This document shows, one piece after another, positions 25,601 to 33,154 of a DNA stretch of 64,000 bases (position 1 is the first letter of the stretch; each line of letters begins with the position of its first letter). This DNA is from 13-2-20CM-68-14 sp046733295 (GTDB lineage: Bacteria > Actinomycetota > Thermoleophilia > Gaiellales > Gaiellaceae). The position numbers and the translations under genes were made by a program. The notes beneath the pieces are model-generated. The model worked only from the letters and a program-made list of their open reading frames with translations. It was not told where the DNA came from and did no database searches. The stretch covers positions 3,463-67,462 of the forward strand of contig JBKPOY010000035.1 of the NCBI GenBank assembly GCA_046733295.1. The letters run 5' to 3'.

Positions 25601-26415
25601 CCGATCACCGCCCTGGCGGCGGTCAGCGCCTCCACGTGGTCACGGACGTCGTGGACGCGGAGGATCGTCGCGCCGCGGTCGTACGCTGCGATCGCGGCTC
25701 CGATGCTCGCGGCGGTCGTGCCGGTCTTGGCCTCCGGGTTGCCGAGGAGCCGGCCGAGCGAGCTCTTGCGCGAAATGCCGACCATGATCGGCCGTCCGAT
25801 AGCGACCAGCTCGTTCAGCCTCCTGACCAGCTCGAAGTTTTGCTCGACCGTCTTGCCGAAGCCGATGCCCGGGTCGAGGCAGATCCGCTCCTCCGGGATG
25901 CCCTGCGAGACCGCGAACGTGAGCCGCTCGTCGAAAAAGCGCGCGACCTCGGCGGCCACGTCGTCATAGCGCGGGTCGACCTGCATCGTGCGCGGCTCGC
26001 CGCGCATGTGCATGAGGCACACGTAGACGCCGCCGTCGGCGACGGCGCCGGCGATCTCCGGGTCGCCGCGGAGCGCGGTGACGTCGTTGACGAGCTCCGC
26101 GCCCAGTTCGACGGCGCGCCGCGCCACCCCGGCCTTGGCGGTGTCGATCGAGAACGGAACTCCCTCCAGCTTCTCGAGCACGGGCTCGACGCGGCGCAGT
26201 TCCTCTTCGAGCGAGACGCCCTCCGAGCCGGGTCGTGTCGACTCGCCCCCGACATCGACGATTGCCGCACCCTCGCCGACCATCCGGCGCGCCGAGGCGA
26301 CGGCGTCGGCGGGCGAGAAGTTGACGCCCCCGTCCGAGAACGAATCCGGCGTGACGTTCACCACGCCCATCACCGAGGGCCGCGGGAAACGCTCTTCGAT
26401 CGGGGGCCGGCTCAT
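25597..26415 (-). CDS. folP: Dihydropteroate synthase
   Basis: Condenses the pterin pyrophosphate with p-aminobenzoate. 272 residues with a TIM barrel: MGVVNVTPDSFSDGG (loop 1), VDVGGESTRPGSEGV (loop 2), SIDTAKAGVARRAVE, NDVTAL, CLMHMRGEPRTMQ, DPGIGFGKTVEQN and VGISRKSSLGRLLG (pterin and phosphate site with Arg/Lys), ending TILRVHDVRDHVEAL. ATG 26415 overlaps the methyltransferase stop by four bases. The longer frame upstream is a shadow of that gene. Confidence 0.97.
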   Translation of the reverse strand: MSRPPIEERFPRPSVMGVVNVTPDSFSDGGVNFSPADAVASARRMVGEGAAIVDVGGESTRPGSEGVSLEEELRRVEPVLEKLEGVPFSIDTAKAGVARRAVELGAELVNDVTALRGDPEIAGAVADGGVYVCLMHMRGEPRTMQVDPRYDDVAAEVARFFDERLTFAVSQGIPEERICLDPGIGFGKTVEQNFELVRRLNELVAIGRPIMVGISRKSSLGRLLGNPEAKTGTTAASIGAAIAAYDRGATILRVHDVRDHVEALTAARAVIG

Positions 26416-27308
26416 GGCTTCCGCGCGGTGAGGTAGGCGTGCGCCATTCGCCACACCCCTGCTCCTCGTTCGACCAGCGGCCGAAGATGGGTGGCAAACC
26501 GCTCCCGCTCCTCCTCGCTCAGCGCTTGCTCCATCGCGTCCGCGAAGGTCGGGATCTTCGGGTTGCCCGAGGTGTTCAGGAACGCCGCCCACGGCTGCGG
26601 CTCCATCGGCTTGATCTCGATCAGGAGCTCGAGCTCGATCGGGAAGAAGCCGGCGCGCTCGGCGAAGCCCGCCAGATCGCGTTCGTCGAAGTCGAGCATC
26701 GGATCCGATTCCGGTTGGATCGCCGCGTAGACGGCATCGATCCGCTCGGCGAGATCGCCGAGCCCATCGCTCGGATACCCCCAGAAGCCCTGCCTCCTGA
26801 TGCGCATCCCGAAGCTGTTGATGGGCTCGTAGAGCGAGACCCTGCCGCCGGGTCCGAGAACGCGAAAGAACTCCCGGAAGGCCTGCTCCTTCTGCGTGCT
26901 GTAGATCAGGACCGAGCGGGTCGTGACGACGTCGACGCTTGCGTCGGCGACTCCTTCGAGCCGCTCGGCCGGCGCCTTGACGAAGCTGCAGCGCTCCGCA
27001 AGGCCGAGATCCGCGGCAGCCCGCGAGCAGAGGTCGAGGAGGGGCTCCGAGATATCGCTGAAGGTGACGTGCCCAGCCCCACGCTCGAGAGCGCCGAAGG
27101 CGATCAGGCCCTCGCCGCAGCCGACGTCGAGGAGTCTCTCGCCGGGAGCCAGGCCCGAGCCGTCGAGCACCTTGTCGCGGACGGCACCGAGATGCTCCAG
27201 CAGCCTGTCTCGAACTTGCGGGTCGCCGCCGAAGCGATGCTCCGCGAGCCAGTCGGCCCAGATGTCTCGGTTACGGTCGGCGCGCGAGTCGGACTTCGTC
27301 GCGCTAAC
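26412..27308 (-). CDS. Class I SAM-dependent methyltransferase; no canonical start codon for its N-terminus
   Basis: Rossmann-fold methyltransferase: LLDVGCGEGLIAFGAL is the SAM motif I, followed by VTFSDISEPLL, VVTTRSVLIYS and FREFFRVLGPGGRVSLYEPI. The first ATG/GTG/TTG in frame is GTG 27170, only 11 residues before motif I. The same frame upstream encodes a protein-like stretch (RDIWADWLAEHRFGGDPQVR, then LLEHLGAVRDK, about 27272-27173) that resembles the N-terminus of this actinobacterial family. Coding thus seems to begin at or near GTT 27308, which overlaps the ftsH stop (GTTAG), or at ATC 27263. It occupies the place folE has in many relatives. Substrate unknown; the exact start is uncertain. 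Confidence 0.75.
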   Translation of the reverse strand, partial: VSATKSDSRADRNRDIWADWLAEHRFGGDPQVRDRLLEHLGAVRDKVLDGSGLAPGERLLDVGCGEGLIAFGALERGAGHVTFSDISEPLLDLCSRAAADLGLAERCSFVKAPAERLEGVADASVDVVTTRSVLIYSTQKEQAFREFFRVLGPGGRVSLYEPINSFGMRIRRQGFWGYPSDGLGDLAERIDAVYAAIQPESDPMLDFDERDLAGFAERAGFFPIELELLIEIKPMEPQPWAAFLNTSGNPKIPTFADAMEQALSEEERERFATHLRPLVERGAGVWRMAHAYLTARKP

Positions 27309-29250
27309 CCTTGGCGCCTTCGGGCGGAGGCGGCTGCATCGTCGCGCCGGGAAGCGGGAACGGGCGCGGCTTCGGGGCGCGCTCGCGCTTGGGCTCGTCG
27401 GCCGGCGTCTCCGCCTGTGGCTGCTCCTCCTCGGCGAAGACCTCGTCCTCCTTTGCGCCGGCCAGCAGGCGCTCGAACTGATCCTTGTCGATCGTCTCGC
27501 GCTCGATCAGGATGACGGAGATCCTGTGCAGGTCGTCCATGTGCTCCTTGAGCACCGCGACCGCGAGCTCGTGCGCCTCCTCGATCACGCGCTTGATCTC
27601 GTCGTCGATTTCGCGCGCGATCTCCTCGGAGTAGTCCGGCTCGTTGCCCATCTCGCGGCCGAGGAACGGCATGTCGTGGTTCCGGCCGAGCACGCGCGGG
27701 CCGAGCTTGTCGCTCATCCCGTAGCGCATGATCATCTGCTTCGAGATCGACGTGACCTTCTCGAGGTCGTTCGCGGCTCCGGTGGTGACCTCGTGGAAGA
27801 CGAGCTCCTCCGCGGCGCGGCCGCCGAGCGTCATCGCCAGCTGCTCCATCAACGCGGTCTTGGTCGTCAGGTAGCGGTCCTCGCGCGGCAGGGAGATCGT
27901 GTAGCCGAGCGCCTGCCCGCGGCTGATCACCGAGATCTTGTGGACGTCGTCGGTGTGCTCGAGATAGTGGCCAACGAGGGCATGCCCCAGCTCGTGGTAG
28001 GCGGTGATCTTCCGCTCCTCCTCGGAGAGCAGCCGCGTCTTCTTCTCGGGGCCGGCGATCACCCGCATGATCCCTTCCTCGAGCTCCTCCTGCTGGATCA
28101 CCTTCTTGCCCCGGCGGGCCGCCAGCAACGCCGCCTCGTTGACGAGGTTCGCAAGGTCGGCCCCCGTGAAGCCGGGCGTCCCCGCGGCGAGCGTGTCGAG
28201 ATCGATCTCGGGCGCGATCGGCTTGCCCTTCGCATGGACCTCGAGGATCTTGCGGCGGCCGACACGGTCGGGACGGTCGACGACGATCTGCCGGTCGAAG
28301 CGGCCGGGGCGCAGGAGCGCCGGGTCGAGGATGTCGGGCCGGTTCGTCGCCGCGATCAGGATGATGTTGTCCTTCAGCTCGAACCCGTCCATCTCGACGA
28401 GGAGCTGGTTCAGCGTCTGCTCGCGCTCGTCGTGCCCGCCGCCGAGCCCGGCGCCGCGGTGGCGTCCGACCGCGTCGATCTCGTCCATGAAGACGATGCA
28501 CGGAGCGGCCTGCTTCGCTTGCTCGAAGAGGTCGCGGACACGGGAGGCGCCGACCCCGACGAACATCTCGACGAAGTCGGAGCCCGAGATCGAGAAGAAC
28601 GGCACGCCCGCCTCGCCGGCGACGGCCCGGGCGAGCAGCGTCTTGCCGGTGCCGGGCGGCCCGTAGAGCAGAACGCCCTTGGGGATCCGCGCGCCGAGCG
28701 CCTGGAACTTCTTCGGGTTCTCGAGGAACTCCTTGATCTCGTGCAGCTCCTCGACCGCCTCGTCCACTCCGGCCACGTCCTTGAAGCCGATCTTCGGCGA
28801 GTCCGGGGCCATCCGCTTCGCGCGGCTCTTGCCGAAGCTCATCACCTTCGAGCCGCCGCCCTGAACCTGGTTCATCAGGAAGATCCAGAAGGCGAACAGG
28901 AGCACGAACGGCAGCAGCGACGTGAAGAACCCGATCCACGACCAGTTGCCGGTTCCCTTCGAGTCGTACTCGATGTGCGCGGTGTCGAGCTCAGCCTCCA
29001 GGCCCGGCACCGACTGGTCGGCCGGGTAGTGGACGGAGAACTTCTTGCCGTCCTCCTTGCCCGTGATCTGGCGCTTGCTCGGCGTGAACGTGACGTCGTC
29101 GAACTTGGCGCCCGACTTGACCTCCTGGCGGAACTCCGAGTAGGTGAGCTTCTCGGTGCTCTTGCCATGCGGGATCATCTGGCTCGCCAGGTAGACGAGC
29201 AGCACGATCACGAAAAGGGGGAAAAGGGCGCTACGGAAGAATCGATTCAC
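27304..29250 (-). CDS. ftsH: ATP-dependent zinc metalloprotease FtsH
   Basis: Membrane-anchored quality-control protease. 648 residues: membrane helices at 8-26 and about 106-125 flank a periplasmic domain; the AAA domain has Walker A GPPGTGKT (197-204), Walker B CIVFMDEID (251-259) and the second region of homology (ATNRPDILDPALLRPGRFDR). The zinc site is HELGH (419-423), with the third ligand Asp in the later LEKVTSISKQM region. The C-terminal tail is Glu/Pro-rich. GTG start. It lies between hpt and the methyltransferase, as in many actinobacteria. Confidence 0.98.
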   Translation of the reverse strand: MNRFFRSALFPLFVIVLLVYLASQMIPHGKSTEKLTYSEFRQEVKSGAKFDDVTFTPSKRQITGKEDGKKFSVHYPADQSVPGLEAELDTAHIEYDSKGTGNWSWIGFFTSLLPFVLLFAFWIFLMNQVQGGGSKVMSFGKSRAKRMAPDSPKIGFKDVAGVDEAVEELHEIKEFLENPKKFQALGARIPKGVLLYGPPGTGKTLLARAVAGEAGVPFFSISGSDFVEMFVGVGASRVRDLFEQAKQAAPCIVFMDEIDAVGRHRGAGLGGGHDEREQTLNQLLVEMDGFELKDNIILIAATNRPDILDPALLRPGRFDRQIVVDRPDRVGRRKILEVHAKGKPIAPEIDLDTLAAGTPGFTGADLANLVNEAALLAARRGKKVIQQEELEEGIMRVIAGPEKKTRLLSEEERKITAYHELGHALVGHYLEHTDDVHKISVISRGQALGYTISLPREDRYLTTKTALMEQLAMTLGGRAAEELVFHEVTTGAANDLEKVTSISKQMIMRYGMSDKLGPRVLGRNHDMPFLGREMGNEPDYSEEIAREIDDEIKRVIEEAHELAVAVLKEHMDDLHRISVILIERETIDKDQFERLLAGAKEDEVFAEEEQPQAETPADEPKRERAPKPRPFPLPGATMQPPPPEGAKG

Positions 29251-29307
29251 GAGACCTCTATCGGCAGGGTACCACCGGGCATGAGGGCGGCCTAAGCGCC
29301 GCCGGGG

Positions 29308-29868
29308 TCAAACGCCTTCCGGCAGGGCCTCGTCGCTGAGCACGGCCACGTACGGGAGGTTCCGGTACCGCTCGCCGAAGTCCAGTCCGTAGCCGATCAC
29401 GAACCGGTTGGGGATCTCGAAGCCGACGTAGCGCACCGGCACGTCGATTTCGCGGCGCGCCGGCTTCGTCAGCAGCGCGCAGACCTCGAGCGACGCCGGC
29501 TCGCGGGACTCGAGGTTCCGCATCAGGTAGGAGAGGGTCAGGCCCGAGTCGATGATGTCCTCGACGACGAGCACGTCCCGTCCCTCGATGTTGATGTCGA
29601 GGTCCTTGAGGATCCGGACGACGCCCGAGGAGTCGGTCGACGCCCCATAGCTCGAGATCGCCATGAAGTCGACCTCGCACGGAATCGTGAGGCGGCGCAT
29701 CAGGTCGGCCATGAAGAAGACGGCGCCCTTGAGGACGCCGATCAGGAGCAGGTCCCGGCCCTCGTAGTCCGACGACACCTCCGCGCCGATCTCGGCGATG
29801 CGCCCGCGGAGCGTCTCGGCGTCGATCAGGATTTCGCCGACGACGCTCTCGAGCTCAGTCTGCGGCAC
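29308..29868 (-). CDS. hpt: Hypoxanthine phosphoribosyltransferase
   Basis: Purine salvage enzyme that joins hypoxanthine or guanine to PRPP. 186 residues: GVLKGAVFFMADLMRRL near the pyrophosphate loop, the flexible-loop MAISSYG, and the PRPP-binding signature VLVVEDIIDSGLTL (the acidic pair in EDIID). The purine site FEIPNRFVIGYGLDFGERYRNLPYV closes the protein. The start is ATG 29868; it overlaps the end of tilS by 14 bases, so the two are translationally linked. Confidence 0.97.
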   Translation of the reverse strand: MPQTELESVVGEILIDAETLRGRIAEIGAEVSSDYEGRDLLLIGVLKGAVFFMADLMRRLTIPCEVDFMAISSYGASTDSSGVVRILKDLDINIEGRDVLVVEDIIDSGLTLSYLMRNLESREPASLEVCALLTKPARREIDVPVRYVGFEIPNRFVIGYGLDFGERYRNLPYVAVLSDEALPEGV

Positions 29869-30832
29869 GGTCCGCCTTCACCTGGGGATGCTCGACGACC
29901 CCGGGCACGGCGACGACCTCGTCGCCGCGGACGACGAGCGGCCACGCGTCGCGCTGCGAGCGGGGGATCTTGGCGTCGACGAACACGTCCTGGATCTTCT
30001 TGCTCCTGCCGGCGAGCCTGTCGCCGGCCCTCCAGCCGCGTACCTTAAGCCCTTCCAGCTCCGTCTCGATCGTCCACTCGCCCCAGCGCACCGGTCGGTC
30101 GAGGGCAACCGGCCCGCGCTCCAGCCACGCCTGCTCGTACTCGCGCACGAGCTGGATGCCGCCGCCGAGGTCGAGGCGGCTCGAGCCGACAGGTGAGTCG
30201 AGCAGCCGCACGACGGCAGGCGGCACGCGCCGAGTGCGGGCGGCCCGGATCAGATTCTTCTTCGCCGCCGGATGCAGCTGCTCGAGCAGCGGCGCGACCT
30301 CGGCGCGGATCAGCCCGCGCTTCGTCTTGGCGTTCGTGGCGTCGGTGCGGTATGCGATGCCCTCGGCCCCGCAGTACGCCTCCGTGTCGGCGCGCCAGAC
30401 GCAGAGCAGCGGGCGGACGACGCCGTCTTCTCGCTTGACCTTGATGCCCCTGAGGCTGCCGCTCGCGACGAGCCGGTAGAGGACGGTCTCGACCTCGTCG
30501 TCCAGCGTGTGACCGGTTGCCCGCAACCTCCCGGCGGCGAAGCCGTACCGAACGCGACGCAGATCGTCCTCGGTCTCACCGGCCCGCCCGTCGACGATCT
30601 CGGCGTCGAAGGCGGCGCGGCAGAACGCTGCATCGTCGTCCGAGTCGCGGCCGCGGAGCCCGTGGTTGACATGCAGCGCGGAGACGCGGTAGCCGAGCGC
30701 GCTCAGCGCGTGCCAGGCGCAGCTCGAGTCGGCGCCCCCGGAGACGAGAACGGTCACGTCTCCGCCGGGCGGAATCAGCTCGTGCCGACGGATGTGATCT
30801 TGCACGCGGGTGCGCAGAGCGTCGACTTCCAC
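29855..30832 (-). CDS. tilS: tRNA(Ile)-lysidine synthase
   Basis: Modifies C34 of the AUA-reading tRNA-Ile with lysine and ATP. 325 residues with the PP-loop LVSGGADSSCAWHAL near the N-terminus, HVNHGLRGRDSDDDAAFC, GHTLDDEVETVLYRL and a central basic region. The C-terminal part (after about 250) is shorter than in enterobacterial enzymes, as usual for actinobacteria. It begins the set tilS-hpt-ftsH. The start reads MEVDALRTRVQDHIRRHELI with an ATG or GTG-type codon at 30832. Confidence 0.95.
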   Translation of the reverse strand: MEVDALRTRVQDHIRRHELIPPGGDVTVLVSGGADSSCAWHALSALGYRVSALHVNHGLRGRDSDDDAAFCRAAFDAEIVDGRAGETEDDLRRVRYGFAAGRLRATGHTLDDEVETVLYRLVASGSLRGIKVKREDGVVRPLLCVWRADTEAYCGAEGIAYRTDATNAKTKRGLIRAEVAPLLEQLHPAAKKNLIRAARTRRVPPAVVRLLDSPVGSSRLDLGGGIQLVREYEQAWLERGPVALDRPVRWGEWTIETELEGLKVRGWRAGDRLAGRSKKIQDVFVDAKIPRSQRDAWPLVVRGDEVVAVPGVVEHPQVKADRAAD

Positions 30833-30901
30833 GCCGAAATTGTTGCACTCTCGTCACGGTTGCCATGTCCGGCCGAGGCGGGCCGTGGGGACAGTCCCCT
30901 C

Positions 30902-31384
30902 CTACAACAACGGCGCGACGTCGCAGCCGCGGCGTGCGAGCGGCCGCTCGGCCTCGGCCAGAACGTCGTGGGCCAAATTCGCCAGGCCGTACGCGTGATA
31001 CATGTGCCGGCCGGCCTCGCGATGCTTCGCCTGGAGCCGCATCGCCTGGGCGTACTCCGCGAACATGCTGGTCAGCAACAGCCGCGTCTGCGCCAGCGAG
31101 GGATCGGTCGGCGTCGCGCCGCCGACGATCTTGCCGCTGCGCTCGGCCTGGTCGGCGACCTCGGTCGCGCTGGCGTCGCCGGCCAGGAACTGCTGCCCCC
31201 AGAGGCTGATGGCGGTCATGTTCGTCTTCGCCGTCTCGATGAAGTCGCGGTCGGTCACCGAGCACGTGTGCATGCGGGGGCCTGCGGACTTCGCGCGGCT
31301 GGTGGCCGCGTAGGAGAGCGCGAGAGCGAAGGCGAGGATCAACCCCACGCCGTATAGGGCGATTCGCCGCATCTGGCGCATCAT
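30902..31384 (-). CDS. Membrane-anchored or secreted protein of unknown function
   Basis: 160 residues. ATG 31384 (a second ATG follows at once) opens MMRQMRRIALYGVGLILAFALALSYAAT, a signal peptide or anchor. The rest is helical: FIETAKTNMTAISLWGQQFL, then LLLTSMFAEYAQAMRLQAKHREAGRHMYHAYGLANLAHDVL. Two Cys (CSVTD and RGCDVAPLL) could pair. The longer open frame upstream is a shadow of the acetyltransferase gene. No family recognised. It lies on the same strand as tilS, 69 bases upstream of that gene, within an unremarkable gap. Confidence 0.7.
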   Translation of the reverse strand: MMRQMRRIALYGVGLILAFALALSYAATSRAKSAGPRMHTCSVTDRDFIETAKTNMTAISLWGQQFLAGDASATEVADQAERSGKIVGGATPTDPSLAQTRLLLTSMFAEYAQAMRLQAKHREAGRHMYHAYGLANLAHDVLAEAERPLARRGCDVAPLL

Positions 31385-31434
31385 CGGGCCCCGCCGAGGC
31401 GCGCGCCCTCCCCCGTTCGGTGGTTCACCGTCGG

Positions 31435-31599
31435 TCAATCGCCGTGAAGCGGCATCCAACCAGGCTTTCTGACCGAGTCCTTCGGGGCCGGCCCGGGCGG
31501 GAGCAGGCGGTGGCCCGCGTAGGAGGCGAGTTCGAGCGCGACCCAGCGCCCCACCCAGAGGGCGAGCGCGAGATACACGAGCCGGCGCGCCCGCGTCAG
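31435..31599 (-). CDS. Small single-span membrane protein, possible CTG start
   Basis: 54 residues if initiated at CTG 31599, which overlaps the acetyltransferase stop as CTGA. It would read MTRARRLVYLALALWVGRWVAL..., that is, a basic N-terminus, a membrane helix (about 8-27) and a Pro-rich tail (LLPPGPAPKDSVRKPGWMPLHGD). The first canonical start is GTG 31578 (47 residues), which would lose the basic flank. The hydrophobic design and tight coupling support a real gene, but the family is not known to me. GGAG lies about ten bases before the CTG. Confidence 0.5.
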   Translation of the reverse strand: MTRARRLVYLALALWVGRWVALELASYAGHRLLPPGPAPKDSVRKPGWMPLHGD

Positions 31600-32408
31600 A
31601 AGATGAGGCTCCGGTACGAGATCGTGTTGCGCATGCCGATCGCCTCGTAGAGCCGAATCGCAGGCTCGTTCTCCCTCCGCACGAACAGGCAGACGGTCGG
31701 CACGTGCTCGAGCAGGTAGCGGCAGAGGTCGCGCAGAGCGCGGCGCGCGTAGCCGCGACCGCGCGCCGCCGGATCGGTCCAGACCTGCTGCAGCTGGACG
31801 GCGTGCGGCGTCCACGCCGACGCCTCGGCCTTGAAGAGGATCGTCCCGTCCTGCGCCCAGACCCACGAACGCCCCTCGTTGATCTGCGCGCGCGTACGCC
31901 AGCGGAAGCCCTCCGGATCGCGTTCGAGCGGATCGATCCCGATCTCGTGCTCGTGCGCCGCCGCGCAGGCAGGCAGGAGCAGGTCGAAGTCGTCGAACGT
32001 TGCCGAGCGCAGGCCGGTGCCGCCGGGCTCGGGCGGTTGGTCGAGCACGTACACGGGCTGGCCGGGCCGATCTTCCCGAGGCGTGTCCATCGCCGGGCCG
32101 GCCGCGGCCCAGAGCTCCGAGACCGCACCCTCCTCGCCGATGATCATCCGGGCGGTCGACCCGGCGGCGAGCGCGGCGAACACGGCGCAGTTCTCTCCCG
32201 ACGGGACGAGGTTCGAGCCGGCATGGCAAAGCGCGCGCAAGCTGGTTCCGTCGGACGTCGCCGTGAAGCGCCCGAGCCCGCGCCGGGCGACGTCCTCGAG
32301 GAAGACGCGTTCCACCGGATCGTCGGCGCAGAAGGCGAGGATCTCGTTGAGCTGAGGCTCTCGCAGCTCCACCACGCCGCAATCGTGCATCACCGGGCCG
32401 CAAGCCAC
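31596..32408 (-). CDS. GNAT family N-acetyltransferase with N-terminal DUF4081-like half
   Basis: 270 residues. The N-terminal half (about 15-125, ELREPQLNEILAFCADDPVERVFLEDVA) resembles the actinobacterial DUF4081 region; the C-terminal half is a GNAT domain with VWTDPAARGRGYARRALRDLCRYLLE, the acetyl-CoA pyrophosphate loop (R-G-R-G-Y-A), and VRRENEPAIRLYEAIGM. The acceptor is unknown. Starts GTG 32408, GTG 32393 and ATG 32390 are possible. The 5' end is divergent from the nucleoside phosphorylase, only 26 bases apart, with an inverted repeat in between. Confidence 0.87.
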   Translation of the reverse strand: MACGPVMHDCGVVELREPQLNEILAFCADDPVERVFLEDVARRGLGRFTATSDGTSLRALCHAGSNLVPSGENCAVFAALAAGSTARMIIGEEGAVSELWAAAGPAMDTPREDRPGQPVYVLDQPPEPGGTGLRSATFDDFDLLLPACAAAHEHEIGIDPLERDPEGFRWRTRAQINEGRSWVWAQDGTILFKAEASAWTPHAVQLQQVWTDPAARGRGYARRALRDLCRYLLEHVPTVCLFVRRENEPAIRLYEAIGMRNTISYRSLIF

Positions 32409-32425
32409 TAGTGCCGGTGCACTAG
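32408..32425. promoter_or_regulatory. 18-base inverted repeat between divergent genes, operator candidate
   Basis: CTAGTGC (32408-32414) and GCACTAG (32419-32425) are perfect inverted copies separated by CGGT. The element fills most of the 26 bases between the acetyltransferase and phosphorylase starts, where a regulator could affect both. No regulator gene lies next to it. Confidence 0.45.
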
Positions 32426-32434
32426 GGTTCGCGC

Positions 32435-33154
32435 GTGCCGATTCACGTCCGAGCCGAGCCCGGCGACTACGCCGAGGCGTGCCTGCTTCCGGGCGACCCG
32501 CTGCGTGCGAAGTACATCGCCGAGACCTACCTCGACGATCCGGTGCAGCGGAACACCGAGCGCGGAATGTTCGGCTACACCGGCACCTTCGAGGGGCGGC
32601 CCGTTTCCGTTCAGGCCACCGGGATGGGGTGCCCGTCCGCGGCGATCGTGGTCGAGGAGCTTGTCCAGCTCGGCGTCAAGCGGCTCCTGCGCGTCGGGAC
32701 CTGCGGCGGTCTGCAGCCCGATCTGGCACTCGGCGACCTGATCGTCGCGATCTCGGCGGTGCCCGCCGACGCGACGGCCCAGCACCTGATCGGCAGCGAT
32801 CCCCACACCCCGACATCGGACTGGGAGCTCGTGCACAGCGCGGTCCACTTCGCGAAGGAGCTCGAGCAGCCGCTCCGAGCGGGGCCGATCGTCTCCAGCG
32901 ACCTCTTCTACAACCCCGACGAGGGCCAGTACGACCGCTGGTCGAAGCGGGGCGTGCTGGCCGTCGAGATGGAGGCTGCGGTCCTGTTCACGCTTGGCGC
33001 CCTGCGGGGCGTGCAGGCCGGCTGCCTCCTGACGGTCAGCGACGTCGTCGTCGAGGGCGAGTTCAAGCGAATCTCCGACGACGAGCTGCGGGCCGCGGTC
33101 GACCGAATGACGCGCATCGGCCTCGCGACCGCTACCGCCGAGCCGAAGCATTAG
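32435..33154 (+). CDS. deoD: Purine-nucleoside phosphorylase, DeoD type
   Basis: Phosphorolysis of purine nucleosides to the base and ribose-1-phosphate. 239 residues: IHVRAEPGDYAEACLLPGDPLRAKYIAETYL at the N-terminus (phosphate-binding Arg/Gly region), TGMGCPSAAIVVEEL, RVGTCGGLQPDLALGDL, EMEAAVLFTLGAL (ribose-binding Met-Glu) and LLTVSDVVVEGEF (Asp that binds the base). GTG 32435 start. Length and motifs fit hexameric DeoD enzymes. The stop codon overlaps the apparent start of the following lipid-kinase gene (ATTAG). Confidence 0.93.
   Translation: MPIHVRAEPGDYAEACLLPGDPLRAKYIAETYLDDPVQRNTERGMFGYTGTFEGRPVSVQATGMGCPSAAIVVEELVQLGVKRLLRVGTCGGLQPDLALGDLIVAISAVPADATAQHLIGSDPHTPTSDWELVHSAVHFAKELEQPLRAGPIVSSDLFYNPDEGQYDRWSKRGVLAVEMEAAVLFTLGALRGVQAGCLLTVSDVVVEGEFKRISDDELRAAVDRMTRIGLATATAEPKH

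Noticed and set aside
26439..29295. Very long plus-strand open frames opposite the methyltransferase and ftsH genes
   Set aside because: They are antisense shadows of strongly conserved genes (SAM motif, Walker A, HELGH) and show no protein family pattern.
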